Assembly: GCA_018056765.1 (NCBI GenBank)
Contig: JAGPFA010000008.1
Span: forward strand, 1-64,000
Length of the DNA stretch: 64,000 nucleotides
Source of the DNA: Syntrophaceae bacterium
GTDB taxonomy: Bacteria > Desulfobacterota > Syntrophia > Syntrophales > Smithellaceae
Reading direction: 5' to 3'
The notes under the pieces: model-generated
What the model was told of the DNA's origin: nothing
Database searches by the model: none
The model's input: the letters and a program-made list of their open reading frames with translations, nothing else
Part shown: positions 18,209 to 24,669 of the stretch, piece after piece
Layout of the letters: each line of letters opens with the position of its first letter
Numbering within the stretch: position 1 is the stretch's first letter
Position numbers and translations under genes: made by a program

Positions 18209-18574
18209 GGAGGTGAGCGGGAATATGATTTTCCGTTCATGGTTCGACAGGCTCACCACGAACGGTCAGTAAAACTCACCACGAACGGTCAGTAAAACTC
18301 ACCACGAACGGTCAGTAAAACTCACCACGAACGGTCAGTAAAACTCACCACGAACGGTCAGTCAGGCTCACCACGAACGGTCAGTAAAGCTTAGCGAGAA
18401 CTGTCAATAAAGCGCGCAGCGCAACCTTCGTGTCCTCCGCTGGTGACTGTGCCGCAATCGTCAAAAGCTGTCAACATCGTCATGCCCGCGCGAAATCGGG
18501 GGGCCGGTATCCAGAAAATAATGAGCAAATAGCTCGTCTCGTAGCTGGTAGCGATTTACTCCACGGGGTGGAGG
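18209..18574. repeat. Left direct repeat bracketing the Tli4/Tle4 island
   Basis: 366 bp that recur almost base for base at 24215-24490, in the same orientation. The length difference of 90 is explained exactly by four fewer 23-bp units (92 bp) in the right copy and two extra bases near GCTCGTAGCTGG. Both copies begin GGAGGTGAGCGGGAATATG and end CCACGGGGTGGAGG. Confidence 0.9.
18252..18412. repeat. Tandem array of seven 23-bp units
   Basis: The unit is CTCACCACGAACGGTCAGTA plus AAA. Units 1-4 are identical, units 5 and 6 vary in the last four bases, and unit 7 is degenerate (CTTAGCGAGAACTG...). The matching array in the right flank (24258-24326) has three units and ends with the same degenerate unit. 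There are no spacers, so it is not CRISPR. Confidence 0.92.
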
Positions 18575-18642
18575 GGTAGAGGATTAGATGATTAGATGAT
18601 TAGAGGGTTAGAGGATAGCTGATGGTTGATAGCTCACAGCCG
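18550..18642. repeat. Dispersed GATTAG-rich low-complexity repeat, copy 1
   Basis: A stretch with tandem GATTAGAT units followed by AGGATAGCTGATGGTTGATAG. A clearly related copy lies at 29785-29900, between umuD and the polymerase gene. Its first 25 bases overlap the end of the left direct repeat. Confidence 0.6.
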
Positions 18643-18905
18643 GGGTGCGAAGAAGTATTTCAAAAAAACATATTGACATTCGTCGGCATTTTTCATAGCG
18701 TTACCTCCTGAAATCAACTTTCCAATGTTTTTATTTAGGAAGCAGTCAAATCACTGCCAGCCGAAGAAAGCACCATTTTGGTAACTTTGTAAGCGTAATG
18801 GCAGTAAGGTTTTTTGCTGGAGTAATTGTTCATTTACCCAAGCCGGACACCTTTTTGAACAGCCTGCTCAAAAGTGTGCTGATTTATAAGTAACATGGAG
18901 GATAC

Positions 18906-19895
18906 ATGAGAAACACTTTAAGATTGCTGTTGATTACGCTGCTGACGGGCCTGTTGCTTTGCAGTTACAGTTATGCAGCGATGAAGAAGACACAAAAACC
19001 AATGCCAACATCGAAAGGAGCTGAACATAAGATGAAGACCTATTACATGGGGAGATTCGCCATTGATCTGCCGGAAGATTTTAAACTGGAGATTCAGAGT
19101 AACCGTTTCAGGCTTGTAGAAATTGAAGAATATCCAAATCTGAAAGATGCAGATCAAAAATGGAAAAGTCGTCTTTCAGAAATAGAAAAATTGAAAAAAC
19201 CGGAGGGCGTCAAAAAGATTATCATCAAAGAACAACCAATAGAGAGATTGGGCAAATGGGCAAGAGGGGTTTTGTATTATGGTGATTACATGTTTGCAAA
19301 TCACTGTAACTGGGATTTCATGGTTTCATATGAAAGCAAAGCGGTTCTCTTCTCCCTTAAGGGTGGTCTCTTGGATAAAGAAAAGTCCATGTATGCACGC
19401 GTCTTGGAAGTGTCCAAGGCTTACAGTCCCCGTCCCTTTCTGAATCAGCCAACCAATCATCCGTTTTACACTGAACATGGTGTCATCGAGCTTCCCTACA
19501 AACGCCAGGAAAGCACCTATGCTCGTTTTGCCGGGCCGATGGAGATGAAATTGGAGATTGACATGAGCGAGACGCATGAAGTTGAGAAAGTGGGAATTCT
19601 GGAAAGTCTTGCTGCGGCCCTTGCTACCAATTTTGTACCGGGTGTCGATGTGGAAAAGATCAGAGGGCACAAAAGAACCGTTGCCGGATTAAAGGGCGAG
19701 GAACTTGTGACGAGAATTACAGCAGATATGGGTCCAAAGTTATATTTCGGTTGGAAATACAACGGCAAAGAAGATTCAGGGGAACATCCGGAAATAAGGA
19801 TTTCTATCCAGCAAGCGCCAGATGGCAATCTCGACGAAAAAATCAAGCTCTGGGACGCGGCCCTCGATTCATTCCGTCCTGCTTATAAACGTTAA
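18906..19895 (+). CDS. Tli4-like immunity protein, copy A
   Basis: A 329-residue exported protein. The signal peptide is LLLITLLTGLLLCSYSYA. The mature part has the GRFAIDLPEDF motif typical of Tli4 N-terminal domains (about residue 49) and a second half matching the Tli4 C-terminal domain organisation. Tli4 proteins sit in the periplasm and neutralise Tle4 phospholipases delivered by type VI secretion. ATG 18906 has GGAGG 6 bases upstream. A lipase fragment follows 29 bases later. A second version (21182-22168) is nearly identical in residues 1-129 and 180-213 but strongly divergent elsewhere. Family assignment is from memory of motifs; no database search was run. Confidence 0.7.
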   Translation: MRNTLRLLLITLLTGLLLCSYSYAAMKKTQKPMPTSKGAEHKMKTYYMGRFAIDLPEDFKLEIQSNRFRLVEIEEYPNLKDADQKWKSRLSEIEKLKKPEGVKKIIIKEQPIERLGKWARGVLYYGDYMFANHCNWDFMVSYESKAVLFSLKGGLLDKEKSMYARVLEVSKAYSPRPFLNQPTNHPFYTEHGVIELPYKRQESTYARFAGPMEMKLEIDMSETHEVEKVGILESLAAALATNFVPGVDVEKIRGHKRTVAGLKGEELVTRITADMGPKLYFGWKYNGKEDSGEHPEIRISIQQAPDGNLDEKIKLWDAALDSFRPAYKR

Positions 19896-19924
19896 TCGTA
19901 ATATATGACCGGGGAGGAACTATC

Positions 19925-21100
19925 ATGTCCAACGGACCCAATATAATCAAAATAAGAGCTTGGGATTTAAAAAATCCGATTGAAGGCCTGGAAACGGAAA
20001 GACAAAACCGCATTGTCATCGAGCGGGATGTTTTACCCATTATCTTCATTCCCGGTATCATGGGCAGCAGGTTGAAAAACACAGGCGGTAAAGTAGTTTG
20101 GGATCCCGACGACAAGTGGTTTATGTTTAAGACTTACGGCGTAAGAAAAGCAACTGCCGAATTCAAAAAAAGCATGCTCATAGGAGAAGGTGAATTCAAC
20201 CCAGATCACCTTCAAGTTCTTGACGATGACGCCATACAAACAAAGCGTATCGCCGACCCCGGCGGCATAGACAAAACCCGTAAGGAACGAGGCTGGGGCG
20301 GGGTATCGTGGAGCACCTATGGCGACATCCTCAAGGTTCTTCAGAAACGCCTGTGGGATGAGACCGTGAGCCTCTTTTATGAATTTCCCGTTCATGCCTT
20401 CGGCTATAACTGGACCGCCTCCAACGATCTGGCCGGGAAAAAACTCGTCGAAGAGATAGACAGAATCATAAAGCTCTACAAAGACAAAGGCCGTCACTGC
20501 GAGAAGGTCCTTTTAGTCACCCACTCCATGGGTGGCCTGGTGGCGCGCAGTGCTTACATGCTTCATGGAGCTAAAGACAAGATCATGGGCATCATCCACG
20601 GCGTCCAGCCCTCCAACGGCTCTCCTGCGGCCTACTGGCGGATGAAAGCCGGTTTTGAGCGTCCGCACAGTATACCGGAAACCACTCTCATGCACTGGTT
20701 CAAAAACCCCGTGAAGACCTTGAAGTTCAAGAAAGACAGCGCCGTGAACAGCGTTGTGGGAACAGCCACCTCCTGGACATTGGGCACGGACGGCGAGGAA
20801 GTGACGGCTCTTTTGGCGAACATGCCGGGCGGGCTGGAATTGCTTCCAAATAAGCTTTACACAAACAACGACGGCTGGAACCGCTGGCTGGAGCTCATCG
20901 ACGACGACGGCAACCGCGAGGCCCTGCCAAAGTCCGATCCTTACAAGGAAATCTATAAGGAAAAGGATGCGTATTACCGGCTGGTGAATGAGGAGTGGCT
21001 GAATCCGGGGAGGGGCAGGCTGTTGAAAAAGACTCATATACTGCGTTGCGCTTCAGTTCTCGCATGCTCACATACGCAAACAGTATGCTCCGCTGCTTGA
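19925..21100 (+). pseudogene. Tle4-like lipase copy A, truncated
   Basis: Residues 1 to about 363 match the full-length lipase at 22198-24057, at near identity up to about residue 303 and with many substitutions after that. The frame then runs into an inverted-repeat element (from 21015) and ends after about 29 unrelated residues. The core IFIPGIMGSRL and the nucleophile elbow THSMGGLVAR are intact. The C-terminal 245 residues, with GDGTVP (likely acid) and RGHEPIY (likely His), are absent, so it should be catalytically dead. It has a good ribosome site (GGGGAGGAAC) and could still be translated. Confidence 0.8.
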
Positions 21101-21142
21101 ACATCGCGACGCCTTGTCTTTGAGCCTTTTTGAACAGCCTGC
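21015..21142. repeat. 128-bp inverted-repeat element truncating lipase copy A
   Basis: The ends are GCAGGCTGTTGAAAAAG (21015-21031) and CTTTTTGAACAGCCTGC (21126-21142), complementary at 16 of 17 bases. The interior has further dyads around CATACTG/CAGTATG. Elements with such CAGGCTGTTGAAAAA ends are common non-autonomous intergenic repeats in deltaproteobacteria (recalled, not searched). The right end alone also occurs at 18851-18867 before immunity copy A, at the equivalent place in the duplicated unit. Confidence 0.75.
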
Positions 21143-21181
21143 ATAAAAAGTGTGATGATTTATAAGTAACATGGAGGATAC

Positions 21182-22168
21182 ATGAGAAACACTTTAAGAT
21201 TGCTGTTGATTACGTTGCTGACCGGCCTGTTGCTTTGCAGTTATAGTAACGCAGCGATGAAGCAGACACAAAAACCAATGCCAACAACGAAAGGAGCTGA
21301 ACATAAGATGAAGACCTACTACATGGGGAGATTCGCCATTGATCTGCCGGAAGATTTTAAACTGGAGATTCAGAGTAACCGTTTCAGGCGGGTAGAAATT
21401 GAAGAATATCCAAACTTGAAAGATGCAGAACAAAAATGGAAAAGTCGTCTTTCAGAAATAGAAAAATTAAAAAAGCCGGAAGGCGTCAAAAAGATTATCA
21501 TCAAAGAACAACCAATCGAGAGATTGGGCAAATGGGCAAGAGGGGTTTTGTATTATGGTGATTACAGGGCGGATGATGAATGTAAATGGGATATCTTCGT
21601 GTCATATGGCTTAAGTGGTGTATTATTTTCTTTGAGAGGCTTGTTGGATAAAGAAAAATCGATGTATGCATGGTTAAAAGAAATAGCCGCTGCCTACAGT
21701 CCCCACCCTTTTCCAAATCAGCCAGCCAATCATCCGTTTTACACTGAACATGGTGTCATCGAGCTTCCCTACAAACGCCAGGAAAGCACCTATGCTCGTT
21801 TTGCCGGGCCGATGGGGATGAAATTGGAGATTGAGATGCGTCAAATACACAAAGAACCAGAGAGTGGGGGAATCATTTCCAGAACCATTGCAGCCATGGC
21901 GACCGGTTTTGCGTCCGGTCTCGACATTGAAAAAGTTCGATCAAGAAAAAAGACTGCCGCAAATTTACCGGGTGAAGAAGAGATCTTGCAGGGTTCTGAT
22001 GGGGAAAATCAAGATTTAAGTTTTGACTGGGAATATCTTGGAACAGTCGAATCAGGTGAAAAACCATGGATTCAAATTACACTCGATACGGAGCCTGATA
22101 ATAGGGATGAAAAGATAATAATTTGGGATCAGATTTTGAATTCATTTCGTCCTGCTTATAAACGTTAA
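21182..22168 (+). CDS. Tli4-like immunity protein, copy B
   Basis: A 328-residue paralogue of the protein at 18906-19895, with the same signal peptide and GRFAIDLPEDF motif. It is nearly identical over residues 1-129, over the block from NHPFYTEHG to RFAGPM, and over the last seven residues. The segments between (about residues 130-178 and 214-320) are replaced by only distantly similar sequence. This copy precedes the intact lipase by 29 bases and is presumably its cognate periplasmic immunity protein. The start and ribosome site are identical to copy A. Confidence 0.7.
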   Translation: MRNTLRLLLITLLTGLLLCSYSNAAMKQTQKPMPTTKGAEHKMKTYYMGRFAIDLPEDFKLEIQSNRFRRVEIEEYPNLKDAEQKWKSRLSEIEKLKKPEGVKKIIIKEQPIERLGKWARGVLYYGDYRADDECKWDIFVSYGLSGVLFSLRGLLDKEKSMYAWLKEIAAAYSPHPFPNQPANHPFYTEHGVIELPYKRQESTYARFAGPMGMKLEIEMRQIHKEPESGGIISRTIAAMATGFASGLDIEKVRSRKKTAANLPGEEEILQGSDGENQDLSFDWEYLGTVESGEKPWIQITLDTEPDNRDEKIIIWDQILNSFRPAYKR

Positions 22169-22197
22169 TCGTAATATATGACCGGGGAGGAACTATC

Positions 22198-24057
22198 ATG
22201 TCCAACGGACCCAATATAATCAAAATAAGAGCGCGGGATTTAAAAAATCCGATTGAAGGTCTGGAAACGGAAAGACAAAACCGCATTGTCATCGAGCGGG
22301 ATGTTTTACCCATTATCTTCATTCCCGGTATCATGGGCAGCAGGTTGAAAAACACAGGCGGTAAAGTAGTTTGGGATCCCGACGACAAGTGGTTTATGTT
22401 TAAGACTTACGGCGTAAGAAAAGCAACTGCCGAATTCAAAAAAAGCATGCTCATAGGAGAAGGTGAATTCAACCCAGATCACCTTCAAGTTCTTGACGAT
22501 GACGCCATACAAACAAAGCGTATTGCCGACCCCGGCGGCATAGACAAAACCCGCAAGGAACGCGGCTGGGGCGGGGTATCGTGGAGCACCTATGGCGACA
22601 TCCTCAAGGTTCTTCACAAACGCCTGTGGGATGAGACCGTGAGCCTCTTTTATGAATTTCCCGTTCATGCCTTCGGCTATAACTGGACCGCCTCCAACGA
22701 TCTGGCCGGGAAAAAACTCGTCGAAGAGATAGACAGAATCATAAAGCTCTACAAAGACAAAGGCCGTCACTGCGAGAAGGTCCTTTTAGTCACCCACTCC
22801 ATGGGTGGCCTGGTGGCGCGCAGTGCTTACATGCTTCATGGAGCTAAAGACAAGATCATGGGCATCATCCACGGCGTCCAGCCCTCCAACGGCTCTCCTG
22901 CGGCCTACTGGCGGATGAAAGCCGGTTTTGAGCGTCCGCACAGTATACCGGAAACCACTCTCATGCACTGGTTCAAAAACCCCGTGAAGACCTTGAAGTT
23001 CAAGAAAGACAGCGCCGTGAACAGCGTTGTGGGAACAGCCACCTCCTGGACATTGGGCACGGACGGCGAGGAAGTGACGGCTCTTTTGGCAAACATGCCG
23101 GGCGGGTTGGAGTTGCTTCCCAATAAACAGTATAGAAACAACGACGGATCAACACAATGGCTGGAACTGATAGACGACCAAGGCATACGGAAAGCCTTGC
23201 CTAAATCCGATCCTTACAGGGAAATCTATGAACAAGATGATGTTTATTACCGGCTGGTGAATCCCGAGTGGCTGGATCCTGGGAAGAAAGAGCAGGCAAT
23301 ACAGAGCGGTCTTAAAAAACCTACCTCGTCATGGAACCTTTATCTCGGCTACCTAAATCAAGCCGAATCCTTCCACGAAAGGCTGACCGATACGGAACTT
23401 CACCCCGAGACGTATCAATTTTATTCCTCCGGCATTGCCAGTTCGGATCGTGTCGTTTTCGATATTGTTGATGACAATATCTGGGAGACATTCAAACGAA
23501 AGGCCGGGATCCTTAAGGATGAAATTCTGGAATATATCGAGAGCAGTATCAAAGGCGCGCCGGTAGCGGCGATATTGGGCATGACCCTGAGCAACACCGT
23601 GACGGGGCCGCTCAAAGCGGTGACATTAATCAAAGACGCAGGCAAGGTTGTCTCGAAACTGACCATTTTGGATATGAATTATTTTATCAACAAGGGCGGC
23701 TATCGAGACCGTGTGGATCAATCCGACAAGCCTGCAAAAGGCAGCGGGTTACGGATGGTCACCTTGCAGCTTCCCGACGGCGCGGGTGACGGCACAGTTC
23801 CGGAATCGTCGGGCATGGCGTTGAAACTGAATTCAGATAAGAAGCGCACCTTCTGCATTGCAGACAAGCGGGAGTTTGAAGCCAAAGCTATTGAAAAGAA
23901 CAGTCGCCTCAAACCCAAGAATACACCGGACTTTGATGAAGGCTATTTCGATCGGGGGCATGAGCCTATCTACAAAACAAAAACCGCGCAGTTTATCACC
24001 TACACCTGTATAGAGAACATCTGCCGCAAAGAAATCAAAAACCTGCTCGGGAAATAA
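22198..24057 (+). CDS. Tle4-like phospholipase/lipase, full length
   Basis: A 619-residue alpha/beta lipase without a signal peptide. LPIIFIPGIMGSRL starts near residue 38 (oxyanion region), the nucleophile elbow THSMGGLVARS is near residue 200, the probable catalytic Asp is in DGAGDGTVPESSG near residue 525, and the His is in DRGHEPIYK near residue 583. The C-terminal 300 residues form a family-specific lid and cap region. Tle4 effectors are delivered by type VI secretion into neighbouring cells and hydrolyse membrane phospholipids; the adjacent Tli4-like gene supports this reading. No VgrG, PAAR or T6SS structural gene is in the window. An ordinary LCAT-like cytoplasmic or secreted lipase is the alternative. 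Confidence 0.7.
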   Translation: MSNGPNIIKIRARDLKNPIEGLETERQNRIVIERDVLPIIFIPGIMGSRLKNTGGKVVWDPDDKWFMFKTYGVRKATAEFKKSMLIGEGEFNPDHLQVLDDDAIQTKRIADPGGIDKTRKERGWGGVSWSTYGDILKVLHKRLWDETVSLFYEFPVHAFGYNWTASNDLAGKKLVEEIDRIIKLYKDKGRHCEKVLLVTHSMGGLVARSAYMLHGAKDKIMGIIHGVQPSNGSPAAYWRMKAGFERPHSIPETTLMHWFKNPVKTLKFKKDSAVNSVVGTATSWTLGTDGEEVTALLANMPGGLELLPNKQYRNNDGSTQWLELIDDQGIRKALPKSDPYREIYEQDDVYYRLVNPEWLDPGKKEQAIQSGLKKPTSSWNLYLGYLNQAESFHERLTDTELHPETYQFYSSGIASSDRVVFDIVDDNIWETFKRKAGILKDEILEYIESSIKGAPVAAILGMTLSNTVTGPLKAVTLIKDAGKVVSKLTILDMNYFINKGGYRDRVDQSDKPAKGSGLRMVTLQLPDGAGDGTVPESSGMALKLNSDKKRTFCIADKREFEAKAIEKNSRLKPKNTPDFDEGYFDRGHEPIYKTKTAQFITYTCIENICRKEIKNLLGK

Positions 24058-24189
24058 AGTAATCGGGATATAAGATAAGTTGCCCGTTCGTTATTAGACA
24101 AGCTCAGCATGAACGGGCATTTATTCTTGAATATAATAGAACTCAGCAAAAATAATCAATCAAACACGAAGCGCACCCTTCGTGTCCCC

Positions 24190-24271
24190 CGTTCACCCTG
24201 AGCCTGTCGAAGGAGGAGGTGAGCGGGAATATGATTTTCCGTTCATGGTTCGACAGGCTCACCACGAACGG
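24190..24271. repeat. Inverted repeat of the GTTCACCCTGAGCCTGTCGAA type
   Basis: CGTTCACC...CTGTCGAA (24190-24211) is complementary, with some mismatches, to TTCGACAGG...GAACGG (24249-24271), enclosing 37 bases. The same arm recurs as the start of each 23-bp tandem array, suggesting that the arrays grew from one arm of this dispersed repeat. Confidence 0.6.
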
Positions 24272-24490
24272 TCAGTCAGGCTCACCACGAACGGTCAGTA
24301 AAGCTTAGCGAGAACTGTCAGTAAAGCGCGCAGCGCAACCTTCGTGTCCTCCGCTGGTGACTGTGCCGCAATCGTCAAAAGCCGTCAACATCGTCATACC
24401 CGCGCGAAATCGGGGGGCCGGTATCCAGAAAATAATGAGCAAATAACTCGTCGCTCGTAGCTGGTAGCGATTTTCTCCACGGGGTGGAGG
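24215..24490. repeat. Right direct repeat bracketing the Tli4/Tle4 island
   Basis: 276 bp, same orientation and near-identical sequence to 18209-18574. The differences are four fewer 23-bp units, two extra bases, and a handful of substitutions. The tandem array occupies 24258-24326 (three units). The pair could recombine to excise or amplify about 6 kb carrying both immunity/lipase cassettes. Confidence 0.9.
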
Positions 24491-24669
24491 TTTGTTGGCG
24501 AAAAACTTACCGATTCCGAGATGATGGCGAAGTTACTTAAGAGTTGGCAGGTAAGGGGAAGGAGAGCAGCCCTCTTACAGATATAATTTCATGTTTTGAA
24601 ACATCAAAAAATATCTGGTCGAGGGCTGCTGCCCAAATCTGCACAAAATAGTTTCAGTTATCCGGCTTT

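Larger units (their letters stand above)
18114..18905. other. Intergenic region made mostly of repeats, left edge of the toxin-immunity island
   Basis: Holds the left copy of a long direct repeat (18209-18574) with its 23-bp tandem array, part of a dispersed palindromic repeat, a GATTAG-rich low-complexity tract, and half of an inverted-repeat element (CTTTTTGAACAGCCTGC at 18851-18867) just before the first immunity gene. No protein gene is supported. Confidence 0.7.
24058..24669. other. Intergenic region made mostly of repeats, right edge of the toxin-immunity island
   Basis: After the lipase stop comes a weak long-loop hairpin (GCCCGTTC at 24082 with GAACGGGC at 24111), then an inverted-repeat arm (24190-24211), then the right direct repeat (24215-24490). 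The remaining 180 bases before the dehydrogenase gene show no gene. Confidence 0.6.

Noticed and set aside
18252..18412. Possible CRISPR array
   Set aside because: The 23-bp units abut directly with no spacers and no cas genes are nearby; it is a simple tandem repeat.
18906..24057. Prophage or IS-borne cargo
   Set aside because: No transposase, integrase, phage structural gene or tRNA attachment site is visible; only direct repeats and a short inverted-repeat element.
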